From: an uncultured Bacillota bacterium
GTDB lineage: Bacteria > Bacillota > Clostridia > Tissierellales > Tepidimicrobiaceae
DNA length: 20,293 nucleotides
Reading direction: 5' to 3'
Assembly (NCBI GenBank): GCA_937967955.1
Contig: CALBUB010000007.1
Span: 1 to 20,293, forward strand
Shown: in pieces, positions 8,274 through 15,980 of the stretch
How the letters are laid out: every line of letters begins with the position of its first letter
How positions within the stretch are numbered: the first letter of the stretch is position 1
The notes under the pieces: generated by a model
What the model saw: the letters and a program-made list of their open reading frames with translations, nothing else
The model's database searches: none
What the model was told of the DNA's origin: nothing
Made by a program: the position numbers and the translations under genes

Positions 8274-8279
8274 GACTCC

Positions 8280-8298
8280 CATACTAATAGTATGTTTT
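8280..8298 (+). terminator. Weak hairpin just after the speE stop
   Basis: CATACTA (8280-8286) and TAGTATG (8288-8294) form a perfect 15-bp palindrome, 7 nt after the stop codon and followed by only four T. It may be a weak terminator or a 3'-end stabiliser; the stronger hairpin near 8482 is the likely real end of the transcript. Confidence 0.35.
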
Positions 8299-8481
8299 AA
8301 CTGCAGCCAGCAGCATAATATATAAAGCTCTAAGCTGGACTTTGGAGAAATTTGTAGAAAAACATCCCATATCATACCTAAGGCCTATTTACCTACCTCT
8401 ATTATTCCACATATAATAAAGGTGAGACTTCCCAAATGGTCTTTCTTCCCCATAACATAAAATTACTCATTTCCCTACTAA

Positions 8482-8507
8482 TCCGACCTGGTGTCGGACA
8501 TTTTTTT
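8482..8507 (+). terminator. Intrinsic terminator of the speD-speE operon
   Basis: TCCGAC (8482-8487), loop CTGGT, GTCGGA (8493-8498), then CA and seven T (8501-8507). The stem is GC-rich in an AT-rich region, about 210 nt after the speE stop, so the operon would have a long 3' untranslated tail. Confidence 0.75.
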
Positions 8508-8587
8508 GTTTTTGTCCCCCTATTATTTATATTCCTATAGAAAAAATAAATTTTCTTCATAGGTTTTCGATATATTTTGACAAACCA

Positions 8588-8596
8588 TGGTATAAT
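8588..8596 (+). promoter_or_regulatory. Extended -10 promoter of the AraC-family regulator gene
   Basis: TGGTATAAT (8588-8596) is a perfect extended -10. No -35 sits at 16-18 bp; a TTGACA at 8577-8582 is only 8 bp away and cannot act as its -35. A start near 8603 gives a leader of about 57 nt to the chosen start codon. Confidence 0.5.
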
Positions 8597-8659
8597 TTAA
8601 GCAAGCCTATGAATATAGTCCTAGTTCTAGTACCATCTACAAAAAGGGGGGGGAACAAA

Positions 8660-10069
8660 ATGAAAATAAAAACCATCCAATTCCACAAGGATATACCCTT
8701 TTTAATTGAAGTAAAAAACATAAAAAAATATCCTATCCATTGGCATGAGAATATTACTGAAATAGTACTTCCTATTAAAGGTTCTATAGAGGTAAATGTA
8801 AATTTTGAGAAGATTCTAGTAAGAGAAGGAGATTTTTGGTTTATAAATAATGGGAGTATTCACTCTATTACAAGTGATTCTGGCGCAATCGTTATTAGCC
8901 TCTATTTAGATTTAAACTATTTTGAAAAGGAATTTCCCCATATAAAATATATGTTTTTTAGAAGCAATATATATAATAAGGGAGCAAGCCACTCTAAAAG
9001 CGACAATGTAGAGGATAAGGTAAAAATAGGATATAAGACTAGATTTAAGAACCTATTTATAAGCCTTCTTATGGATGCTATAAGCAAGGATTCTATGGCC
9101 AAGGAATTACTTATGGATTCTATATACCAGCTGGTTTCATCTATGGTGAAGGAATTCAACTGGCTACAGTTTCTGAAAAAAAGCAGCGATAAAATAAGCC
9201 AGATGCAGCTTGACAGATACCATAGGGTTGTTAAATATATCCACCAGCACTATCGACAGAAGATTACCCTGGAAGATATTGCAAGAGAAGAATATATAAC
9301 AGAAAACTACTTCTCCCATTTCTGGAAGAACTTAAGCAGTTTTAGCTTCAATGAAAGGCTTAATTATGAAAGGGTATTAAAGTGTCAACACCTGCTTCTT
9401 ACCAGTAATATGAGCATATCAGATATTGCTTATTACTGTGGTTTTTCCCATCCAAAATACTATTACAAGCATTTTAAAAAATGGTTTAACTGTAGCCCAA
9501 TGGAGTATAGGAAAGCTTGTGAAACTTATATGGAAGGTCCTTTTGATTATGAAAACTTAAAGTTAGAAGATATTAAAAAAATGATTGATGAATATATGGA
9601 AAATATAGTGCTTCCTGAATATGCCCAAAATGATATTTGGAAGACCACTTATCTATTTGATAACTTTGTAAAGTTGAAATACCTTTACAAATTGGATAAG
9701 ATAAAGCCCCAAAGGGCCCCTAGGAATGTAGTAGTGGATCTATTTGGGTCAAACAACTTTAAATTTAAGGACAATGTCCCTTACTTTAATTGGCAAAATT
9801 TAGACATACTTGTTAACTTTAGTGAAACATCTGACTTCAATATGGATATAAGGCTTAGGTGTAGTTATTTGGAAAAAGAATGGTATAAGGAAGCAGTAAA
9901 TAAGTTTATTGACATGTGTATATACCGTTACAATATGGTAACCATAGAAAAATGGAATTTTTTCATCAACTACAATGATGAAGATTCCTATAATATGGCA
10001 AACACCATAGGCGACATTATCACCCGCAAGGTACCTGAAGCTAATGTGGTATATTTTTTTGAAATTTAA
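8660..10069 (+). CDS. AraC-family transcriptional regulator with a degenerate GH39-like C-terminal tail
   Basis: A 469-residue cytosolic DNA-binding protein. Residues 1-85 are a cupin-type sensor domain (HWHENITEIVLPIKG, then VREGDFWFINNGSIHSI), commonly a sugar or small-ligand pocket. The double helix-turn-helix of the AraC family is at about 187-288: LEDIAREEYITENYFSHFWK and SISDIAYYCGFSHPKYYYKHFKKWFNCSPMEYRK. About 180 more residues follow. Part of this tail (about 397-440, with YRYNMVTIEKWNFFINYND) resembles the stretch before the acid/base Glu of GH39 beta-xylosidase-like domains (RYG..EV..W.FEVWNEP), but the Asn-Glu-Pro is lost. I chose ATG 8660 because it follows a GGGGGGGG run; an in-frame ATG at 8609 sits almost on the predicted transcript start and lacks a ribosome site. 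Targets are unknown; it is convergent with the aco operon. Confidence 0.88.
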   Translation: MKIKTIQFHKDIPFLIEVKNIKKYPIHWHENITEIVLPIKGSIEVNVNFEKILVREGDFWFINNGSIHSITSDSGAIVISLYLDLNYFEKEFPHIKYMFFRSNIYNKGASHSKSDNVEDKVKIGYKTRFKNLFISLLMDAISKDSMAKELLMDSIYQLVSSMVKEFNWLQFLKKSSDKISQMQLDRYHRVVKYIHQHYRQKITLEDIAREEYITENYFSHFWKNLSSFSFNERLNYERVLKCQHLLLTSNMSISDIAYYCGFSHPKYYYKHFKKWFNCSPMEYRKACETYMEGPFDYENLKLEDIKKMIDEYMENIVLPEYAQNDIWKTTYLFDNFVKLKYLYKLDKIKPQRAPRNVVVDLFGSNNFKFKDNVPYFNWQNLDILVNFSETSDFNMDIRLRCSYLEKEWYKEAVNKFIDMCIYRYNMVTIEKWNFFINYNDEDSYNMANTIGDIITRKVPEANVVYFFEI

Positions 10070-10207
10070 TTGACAAAAATGATTATTATTGCTTTTAACA
10101 ATGATTAATATTGGCTATTGCAATACGTCTTATATTGTTGTAGAATTGACAATACAGGCAGGCAGGTATTCTTCATGGCAGACAAATAAAAAAGATAACT
10201 CCTGTAG
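10070..10207. other. Intergenic spacer with two unassigned TTGACA boxes
   Basis: Between the AraC-family gene and the shared terminator. TTGACA occurs at 10070-10075 and at 10146-10151; the second is 15 bp before TATTCT (10167-10172) on the plus strand. If active it would make a transcript of roughly 70 nt ending at the hairpin at 10208-10247. No open reading frame follows. Nothing else is recognisable. Confidence 0.3.
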
Positions 10208-10247
10208 AACAAAATAGGGATACGACTAGTCGTATCCCTATTTTGTT
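10208..10247. terminator. 40-bp perfect palindrome, bidirectional terminator shared by acoL and the AraC-family gene
   Basis: AACAAAATAGGGATACGACT (10208-10227) is followed immediately by its exact reverse complement (10228-10247). It forms a very stable hairpin with A/T ends on both sides, suited to stopping convergent transcripts. The minus-strand copy contains the last two codons and the TAG stop of acoL (stop at 10240-10238). Confidence 0.85.
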
Positions 10248-11632
10248 GCTGGTAAATGTATTGGATGGCCATTGACCCCATAGGCTGCCTCTAGTATTCC
10301 TTCACTTACAGTAGGATGGGCATATATGGTTGTTAGTATTTCATCTACTGTAGCTTCTAGCCTTAGGGCTAAAGCCCCTATATGGATAAGCTCTGTGGCA
10401 CTATTGCCTGCTATGCTTAGTCCTAATATCTCATCCGTATCTTGGTCTATTACAAACTTTACTAGTCCATTTACTTCTCCCATTATGACAGACTTACCAT
10501 TGGCATATAGGGGGAATTTGCTTACCTTTACTCTATAGCCCTTTTCTAAGGCCTGCTTTTCAGTAAGGCCTACTGCTGCAACTTCTGGTTTTGTATAGAC
10601 ACAATAGGGTATGGTCCTAAAATCTACTGGGGTAAATTTACCCATTATATTTTCTGCTGCAACTATTCCCTGAGCTGAGGCCACATGGGCAAGGAGTACT
10701 TTTCCATTACAGTCTCCTATGGCATATATATTTTCTACACTAGTCTTCATGGAGTCATCTACCACTATGGCCCCTTTTTCCCTTTTAACCCCTATTCTTT
10801 CTAAGCCTAAGCCTTCAGTATTAGGCCTTCTTCCTGTAGCCATAAGCACCTTATCTGCAACAATCTCTTTAGCTCCTTCTAAAGTAGATACTATTACTTT
10901 CAGCTTATTTCCTTCTGCTTCTATTTTCTCAACTTTTGCTTTCGTATGTATTTCTGCTCCAGCTCCAACAAGTTCAGCTTTTAAGCATTCTACCACATCT
11001 TCATCCATATTAGCTAATATATTAGGCAGCATTTCCACTATAGTAACTTTGGAGCCTGCATTTAAAAATATATTGGCAAATTCTACTCCAACTACTCCTC
11101 CGCCAATTATACATATGCTTTCAGGCACTGAATCCAAGGATAAGGCTTCTCGGCTTGTTATTACTCCATCTAAATCTGCTCCAGCTACAGGGATTTTAAT
11201 AGGCTTTGAACCTGTAGCTATTATAGCCTTATCAAAGGCTACCACTAGCCTTTCTTTATTAGCTGTAATTACTTCTAACTCATGTCTAGTCAAAAACTTT
11301 CCTTCTCCCTGAATCACCTTTATCCCATTGGTCTCCAAGAGGGTCTTTATTCCATCTACTAATTGTGATACAGCCATATCCTTTCTCTCTTTGACTAGGG
11401 ACCAATCTAGTTTTAAATCTCTTATATGCAAACCTAAGCTTATGGAGTCCTTATTTAGGCGATTATACAGTTCTGTAGTATGAAGGAGTACCTTTGTAGG
11501 CATACAGCCTTCATTTAAACAGGTTCCTCCTATATGTTCCTTCTCTATTAAGGTAACTTCTGCCCCTAATTGGGCTAATTTAACTGCAGATACGTACCCT
11601 GCAGGGCCTCCTCCTAAAATGGCTACCTTCAT
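10238..11632 (-). CDS. acoL: Dihydrolipoyl dehydrogenase, E3 of the acetoin dehydrogenase complex
   Basis: FAD-dependent E3 that reoxidises dihydrolipoamide on E2 and reduces NAD. The N-terminal FAD-binding loop is ILGGGPAGYVSA (5-16); the redox disulfide is Cys38/Cys43 in GGTCLNEGCMPTK; the NAD-binding loop is CIIGGGVVGVEFAN in mid-protein; ATGRRPNTEGLGLE and the second FAD motif IYAIGDCNG follow; and the dimer-interface catalytic pair is His439/Glu444 in AHPTVSEGI. The length of 464 aa is that of a standard E3; it lacks the N-terminal lipoyl domain found on some acetoin and pyruvate E3 proteins. It is last in the aco operon, 14 nt after acoC, with a GGGGG ribosome site. The symbol acoL rather than lpdA rests on operon context. 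Confidence 0.95.
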   Translation of the reverse strand: MKVAILGGGPAGYVSAVKLAQLGAEVTLIEKEHIGGTCLNEGCMPTKVLLHTTELYNRLNKDSISLGLHIRDLKLDWSLVKERKDMAVSQLVDGIKTLLETNGIKVIQGEGKFLTRHELEVITANKERLVVAFDKAIIATGSKPIKIPVAGADLDGVITSREALSLDSVPESICIIGGGVVGVEFANIFLNAGSKVTIVEMLPNILANMDEDVVECLKAELVGAGAEIHTKAKVEKIEAEGNKLKVIVSTLEGAKEIVADKVLMATGRRPNTEGLGLERIGVKREKGAIVVDDSMKTSVENIYAIGDCNGKVLLAHVASAQGIVAAENIMGKFTPVDFRTIPYCVYTKPEVAAVGLTEKQALEKGYRVKVSKFPLYANGKSVIMGEVNGLVKFVIDQDTDEILGLSIAGNSATELIHIGALALRLEATVDEILTTIYAHPTVSEGILEAAYGVNGHPIHLPATK

Positions 11633-11646
11633 ATTCTATTACCCCC

Positions 11647-12948
11647 TTATAGTAGAAGCAAAGCCGGATTTTCCAAGTATTCCTTCAGCTTAGCTAAGAA
11701 TTGGGCAGCAACTGCACCATCTACTATCCTATGGTCTGCAGTAAGGGATAAGTTCATCATAGGCTTTACTACAATATTTCCATTTTCTACAACTGGTGTT
11801 TCCACTATAGCATTTACTCCTAAAATAGCTGATTCTGGCTGATTAATTATTGGAGTAAAGGCTTCTACCCCAAACATACCTAAATTGGTTATGGTAAAGG
11901 TTCCACCTGTTATCTCATCAGTGGTTAATTGGTTATTCCTAGCCCTATAGGAAAGGTCCTTAATCTCATCAGATATCTCTTTAAGTCCCTTCATATGGCT
12001 ATATTTAACTACTGGTACCAATAAGCCATCTTCTAAGGCCACAGCAACTCCCATATTTACATAATTTCTTAAAATTATCTCCTCTCCGTCTACAGTTCCA
12101 TTAAGTAATGGGAATTGGAGTAGTACCCTGGAGGTTACTGCTACTATTATATCTGTATAAGTAATATTTGCCACTGGCTTTAATTGCTGCCTTAACTCTT
12201 GCATCCTAGTAGAATCTACCCTTATATTAAAGTGGACTGCTGGTGCCTTATGCCAGCTATCAGACATTTTCTCAGCAATTATCTTCCTCATGGTGGTCAT
12301 GGGTATTCTTTTTTCTTCAGGCTCTGCTATTTCTGTTAATCTCCTATTCTTATAGAATTGGTGCACATCTTCCTTCCTGATTCTATCTTCTTTCTCTATT
12401 TGTCTTAGGTCCACATCTAATTTTTCTGCAACTTTAACTGCTGCTGGAGTGGCTTTTATTTTCTCTTTCTTTTCAATATATTTTTTTACATCATCTAAAA
12501 CTATTCTTCCACCAGGGCCTGTACCTACTATTTCTTCTATGTCTATATTGTGTTCTAAAGCTAACTTCTTAGCCACTGGGGATATTTTAATCCTCCTACC
12601 TTTTCTATCTTGGACTTTCTTAGTTTCTACAGCTTTTTCTTCAACAGACTCTTCTTTTCCTTCTACTAATGGAGAAGCTACTTCTTCTAATAAGCTTGAT
12701 ATATCCTCATTAGCAGCCCCTATAATTGCCACTGGTTCCAGACAGGGAACTACCTCCCCTTCTTTACGGATTATCTTTCTTAAAATTCCATCCTCCTTTG
12801 CTTCCACATCATTGGTCAGCTTATCCGTTTCTATGCTAAATAAAGGCTCTCCTGCTTTAACTGGTTCATTCTCCTTTTTATACCATCTAATTATTTTACC
12901 TTCTCTCATAGTTAAACCAAGCTTTGGCATAATTACCTTAGTCGCCAT
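11647..12948 (-). CDS. acoC: Dihydrolipoamide acetyltransferase, E2 of the acetoin dehydrogenase complex
   Basis: Core enzyme that carries the acetyl group on lipoyl-lysine and passes it to CoA. Domains: a lipoyl domain at 1-77 with lipoyl Lys43 in SIETDKLTNDVEA; an acidic, Glu-rich linker to about 130; a peripheral-subunit-binding domain at about 135-172 (ISPVAKKLALEHNIDIEEIVGTGPGGRI); a second, degenerate copy at about 180-212 (TPAAVKVAEKLDVDLRQIE, missing the GTGPGG turn); and the catalytic domain with HRIVDG holding His406 and Asp410. It is 433 aa from the chosen start. I use ATG 12948, which has an AAAGGGGG ribosome site, instead of an in-frame ATG at 12999 that would add 17 residues lying inside acoX. 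It sits 19 nt after acoX. Substrate assignment comes from acoX and the E1 genes. Confidence 0.94.
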   Translation of the reverse strand: MATKVIMPKLGLTMREGKIIRWYKKENEPVKAGEPLFSIETDKLTNDVEAKEDGILRKIIRKEGEVVPCLEPVAIIGAANEDISSLLEEVASPLVEGKEESVEEKAVETKKVQDRKGRRIKISPVAKKLALEHNIDIEEIVGTGPGGRIVLDDVKKYIEKKEKIKATPAAVKVAEKLDVDLRQIEKEDRIRKEDVHQFYKNRRLTEIAEPEEKRIPMTTMRKIIAEKMSDSWHKAPAVHFNIRVDSTRMQELRQQLKPVANITYTDIIVAVTSRVLLQFPLLNGTVDGEEIILRNYVNMGVAVALEDGLLVPVVKYSHMKGLKEISDEIKDLSYRARNNQLTTDEITGGTFTITNLGMFGVEAFTPIINQPESAILGVNAIVETPVVENGNIVVKPMMNLSLTADHRIVDGAVAAQFLAKLKEYLENPALLLL

Positions 12949-12967
12949 ACCTATGCCCCCTTTAAGT

Positions 12968-13963
12968 TTATGTTTTAAAAAAGCCGTTTTTCTGAGCAAT
13001 TTCTAATGTTTTATCTACAAGGACCCTATAAGGGCCATTCCTTGTAACCTTAATTTGAAAATGTTCACCAATTTTAAAGGGAACTTCCCTTTCTCCATCT
13101 AGAGCCATTATCCCATTATAGTTTGGTTTAAATTGGACTGATTCACCTAATTTAAGAACCTTTGGTTCATCTACAGTTAACTCCTGAATAGTACCAGCTG
13201 CAATAGGGGCCTTTATCCTATTGCTGCCTGAGTTTACACGGATAAAGGCACCAAAATCCTCATCCTTTCCTACTATGAGGCTTGTGCCTACAATGGTGGA
13301 AAAGCCAATTGAGGCAGGATGGCCTCTTGCTACTATTACCATATCTATATCTTCCATATTCCATATGGCCTTTGAGCCTACATATTTTTGTTTAGAGATA
13401 ACACAGTCAACTAAAGCAATATCCACCAGCTGGCCAGCCTTATATATTTCAATCCTTTTTTCCCTTTTACAGCTTTCATCTATATTGGAAACTCCTGTAG
13501 CTATAGCCCCTGCAGCCATACCTACTACTGTACCTTCTAACATCTCTGGATACACATTATTAGTACCTGTAGATACGCCAATCAAGGGAGTAGTAGTAAT
13601 AGATTTTGCTACGGCTCTATTGGTGCCATCTCCTCCCAATACTACTATGCATTTTACTCCCTTTTCTTCCATTATCTTAGTAGCCTTTATAGTATCCGTT
13701 ACATTTCCCTTTATATTCATTTTGAGTATCTCTACATCTATTTTTAGTTCCTTTGATATCTTTAAATCTTGTATAGCCTTGTATCCAATTAGGAAGGTAT
13801 CAGGCATTATATATATTTTTTTCACTCCACAGCCTTGGGCTGAAAGAATTATCCTCTTTACTATATTTACCTTCTCATTATTGTCTACTACCGTTGCATG
13901 GGATACCAATCTTCGAATATCCTTTCCTGATGCTGGATTGGCTATTATTCCAATAGCTTTCAT
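12968..13963 (-). CDS. acoX: AcoX, ATP-NAD kinase-like protein of the acetoin operon
   Basis: A 331-residue cytosolic protein of the NAD kinase/diacylglycerol kinase-like superfamily. The N-terminus IGIIANPASGKDIRRLV (4-20) is typical of AcoX and related proteins; the nucleotide-binding GGDGTNRAVAK (110-120) and STGTNNVYPE (131-140) carry the GGDG and GTxN signatures. A beta-rich C-terminal half ends with the DGEREVPF element. AcoX genes are found in many aco operons, but the function is not settled; NAD kinase-like activity is plausible from the fold and is not shown here. The start has a GAGGTGAGG ribosome site. It is separated from acoB by a 48-nt gap with a perfect 10-bp hairpin, so its level may differ from that of the E1 genes. 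Confidence 0.92.
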   Translation of the reverse strand: MKAIGIIANPASGKDIRRLVSHATVVDNNEKVNIVKRIILSAQGCGVKKIYIMPDTFLIGYKAIQDLKISKELKIDVEILKMNIKGNVTDTIKATKIMEEKGVKCIVVLGGDGTNRAVAKSITTTPLIGVSTGTNNVYPEMLEGTVVGMAAGAIATGVSNIDESCKREKRIEIYKAGQLVDIALVDCVISKQKYVGSKAIWNMEDIDMVIVARGHPASIGFSTIVGTSLIVGKDEDFGAFIRVNSGSNRIKAPIAAGTIQELTVDEPKVLKLGESVQFKPNYNGIMALDGEREVPFKIGEHFQIKVTRNGPYRVLVDKTLEIAQKNGFFKT

Positions 13964-13986
13964 TTCCTCACCTCATGACCTTATAG

Positions 13987-14011
13987 AAGAGGCAACATAA
14001 AGTTGCCTCTT
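13987..14011 (-). other. Intercistronic hairpin between acoB and acoX
   Basis: AAGAGGCAAC (13987-13996), loop ATAAA, GTTGCCTCTT (14002-14011): a perfect 10-bp stem starting right at the acoB stop codon (14012-14014). On the coding minus strand it is followed by CTATAAGG and not by a U-run, so it is unlikely to be a full terminator. It could protect the upstream acoAB mRNA from 3' exonucleases or mark a processing site. Confidence 0.6.
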
Positions 14012-14986
14012 TTAAAACAGCTTTCTAACTGCCTTTATTATATCCTTAGAATCGGGTATTACATAGTCTTCAAGGACTGGCGAAAATGGTATTGGCGTGT
14101 CTAGGCAGCAAACTCTAACTATAGGTGCATCAAGGTAATCAAAGCATTCTTCCGCTATTATTGCAGCAATTTCTCCTGCATAGCTTCCCCTTTTTGTTTC
14201 CTCTGTAACTATTACCACCCTATTAGTCTTTTCTACTGATTTGAATATGGTTTCCTTATCTAAGGGAAATAGGGTCCTTGGGTCTACTACTTCTGCTTCA
14301 ATTCTCTCTTTAGATAGTTCCTCAGCAGCAGCTAAAGCTTCATGGACCATTCTAGCTGTTGCAATTATGGTCACATCTTCTCCTTTCCTCTTTACATCTG
14401 CCACTCCCAGGGGTATAGGAGCAATATCTAAATCCACCTCTCCAGCTACTGCATATAAAAGCTTATGCTCCATAAATACCACTGGATTATCATCATCTAT
14501 GGCACTTAATATTAAGCCATAAGCATCCTGAGGAGTTGAAGGATATACTACTTTAAGGCCCGGTACATGGGTTAGCCAGGCTTCTAGAGATTGGGAGTGT
14601 TGAGCAGCTGCTCTAGAGCCTGCCCCTGCAGGAAGTCTTAATACCATTGGTAACTTTATCTTTCCTCCAAACATATATCGCATCTTGGCTGCTTGGTTTA
14701 CTAATTGATCCATACCTACAGTTACAAAATCATTAAACATAAGCTCAGCAATTGGCCTTAGGCCCGTAGCTGCTGCTCCTACTGCACAGCCAACTATTGC
14801 CCCTTCAGATATGGGAGTATCCCTAACCCTTTCCGGACCAAATTCTTTTATCAAATCCCCAGTAACCCCAAAACAGCCTCCAAATTCTCCTACGTCTTCA
14901 CCAAGTATAAATACATTGGGATTCTCCCTCATCCTTTTTCGCATGCCTTCTCTAATAGCTTCAGAATAGGTAATAGTCTTTATCAT
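14012..14986 (-). CDS. acoB: Acetoin:DCPIP oxidoreductase beta subunit (E1 beta, TPP-dependent)
   Basis: Beta half of the thiamine diphosphate E1 that attacks acetoin, releasing acetaldehyde and passing the acetyl unit to E2 lipoyl groups. It carries ILGEDVGEFGGCFGVTGDL (27-45), DTPISEGAIVGCAVGAA (56-72) with the Glu61 that activates the TPP ring, MFNDFVTVGMDQLVNQAAK (83-101), and GAGSRAAAQHSQSLEAWLTHVPGLKVV (121-147). The length of 324 aa is standard. The ATG overlaps the acoA stop (ATGA), consistent with a 1:1 alpha-beta complex. Pyruvate and branched-chain E1 beta subunits look similar; acoX and the gene order argue for acetoin. Confidence 0.94.
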   Translation of the reverse strand: MIKTITYSEAIREGMRKRMRENPNVFILGEDVGEFGGCFGVTGDLIKEFGPERVRDTPISEGAIVGCAVGAAATGLRPIAELMFNDFVTVGMDQLVNQAAKMRYMFGGKIKLPMVLRLPAGAGSRAAAQHSQSLEAWLTHVPGLKVVYPSTPQDAYGLILSAIDDDNPVVFMEHKLLYAVAGEVDLDIAPIPLGVADVKRKGEDVTIIATARMVHEALAAAEELSKERIEAEVVDPRTLFPLDKETIFKSVEKTNRVVIVTEETKRGSYAGEIAAIIAEECFDYLDAPIVRVCCLDTPIPFSPVLEDYVIPDSKDIIKAVRKLF

Positions 14987-15966
14987 CTTCTTACCTCCTC
15001 CACTATATCGGTATATATATCTTCAACAGCCGCTTCTACAGGAGGGAATGGACTTTCTTCTGCAAATTTAATGGCTTCTTCTATTTCAGCAGCTATTTCT
15101 TCATCTATCTTCTTCATATCCTCTTCATTAAGCACATTATTTTCCAGCATAAATTCAATTAGTCTAGGAATTGGATCCCTTTGTAACCACTCTTGTACTT
15201 CTTCTGGCTCCCTATAGGTTGTTGGATCCCCTTCAAAATGGCCTCTATGCCTGTAAGTTTTACATTCTATTAGGGTAGGGCCTTGGCCCCTTCTAGCCCT
15301 CTCTATAGCTTCTTTTGATGCTTCATATACAGCTAGTACATCATTTCCATCTACCACTACCCCTGGAATATTATAGGCTACTGCCCTATCTGCCACATCT
15401 TGGATAGCCTGATGTTTAGATTGATGCATTGAAATTCCATATAAGTTGTTTTCACATACGAATATTACTGGCAGCTTCCAAATACTGGCCATGTTTAAGG
15501 CCTCATGGAATGTTCCCTGGTTGGTAGAGCCATCACCAAAGAAGCATACGCATACCTGGTCTGTTCCTCTGTATTTAGCACTCAATCCTGCTCCTACAGC
15601 AATATTGTGGCCTGCTCCAACTATACCATTAGCTCCTAGAATTCCTCTATCAGCATCGGCTATATGCATTGACCCTCCTTTACCTTTACAGTATCCCGTT
15701 TCCTTTCCAAAGAGCTCAGCAAACATATACTTTAAGTCTCCACCTTTTGCTATGATGTGACCGTGACCTCTATGGGTACTTGTTATATAGTCTGAATCCC
15801 TTAAGTTGGCGCATACTCCTGTAGCTACTGCCTCTTCCCCAATATACAGGTGGACAAAGCCTGGTATTCTTCCATCAGCAAAGAGCTCTGCAGCTTTACT
15901 TTCAAACTCCCTAATCTTCTTCATGGTCCTATACATTTGGATTATTTTTTCATTTGATAAATCCAA
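14983..15966 (-). CDS. acoA: Acetoin:DCPIP oxidoreductase alpha subunit (E1 alpha, TPP-dependent)
   Basis: Alpha half of the acetoin dehydrogenase E1; binds the diphosphate of TPP. The motif GDGSTNQGTFHEALNMASIWKLPVIFVCENN (144-174) is the GDG...NN Mg-TPP signature; HRGHGH (65-70) and GKGGSMHIADADRGILGANGIVGAG (95-119) are typical of acetoin and pyruvate E1 alpha. KTYRHRGHFEGDPTTYR is the conserved phosphorylation-loop region. It has 327 aa. The start is TTG with a strong AAAGGGGGG site about 7 nt upstream; the next in-frame ATG (residue 11) would cut into the conserved N-terminal helix. Order on the minus strand is acoA-acoB-acoX-acoC-acoL, as I recall from Clostridium magnum. Confidence 0.95.
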   Translation of the reverse strand: MDLSNEKIIQMYRTMKKIREFESKAAELFADGRIPGFVHLYIGEEAVATGVCANLRDSDYITSTHRGHGHIIAKGGDLKYMFAELFGKETGYCKGKGGSMHIADADRGILGANGIVGAGHNIAVGAGLSAKYRGTDQVCVCFFGDGSTNQGTFHEALNMASIWKLPVIFVCENNLYGISMHQSKHQAIQDVADRAVAYNIPGVVVDGNDVLAVYEASKEAIERARRGQGPTLIECKTYRHRGHFEGDPTTYREPEEVQEWLQRDPIPRLIEFMLENNVLNEEDMKKIDEEIAAEIEEAIKFAEESPFPPVEAAVEDIYTDIVEEVRR

Positions 15967-15980
15967 TTAAAGACCCCCCT

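Larger units (their letters stand above)
8274..8659. other. Non-coding stretch between speE and the AraC-family gene
   Basis: About 385 bp with no supported gene. It holds the small palindrome after speE, the terminator at 8482-8507, and the promoter and leader of the regulator gene. From about 8300 to 8480 I see nothing recognisable. An 8-bp inverted repeat, TTCATAGG (8556-8563) and CCTATGAA (8606-8613), brackets the promoter and could be an operator. A short hydrophobic frame on the minus strand at 8187-8375 overlaps speE and has no ribosome site, so I do not call it. Confidence 0.6.

Noticed and set aside
8187..8375. Minus-strand hydrophobic frame of 62 codons
   Set aside because: It overlaps the 3' end of speE, has no ribosome site, and its hydrophobicity is the expected antisense effect.
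8577..8596. TTGACA followed by TATAAT upstream of the AraC-family gene
   Set aside because: Only 8 bp separate the boxes, too few for one sigma-A promoter. The extended -10 alone is kept as the promoter call.
10076..10115. AT-rich repeats resembling a Fur box (ATGATTATTATT, ATGATTAATATT)
   Set aside because: They do not form the inverted 7-1-7 pattern of a Fur site and lie downstream of a gene, not at a promoter.
10719..11312. Plus-strand open frame of 197 codons
   Set aside because: Opposite acoL, which has all E3 motifs. The frame is Ser/Thr/Pro-rich with no recognisable domain.
12449..13006. Plus-strand open frame of 185 codons
   Set aside because: Antisense to acoC and the end of acoX, with no ribosome site and no motif.
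13221..14000. Plus-strand open frame of 259 codons
   Set aside because: It lies almost wholly opposite acoX, has low-complexity Ser/Ile/Thr-rich composition and no family motif or ribosome site. It is an antisense shadow of a real gene.
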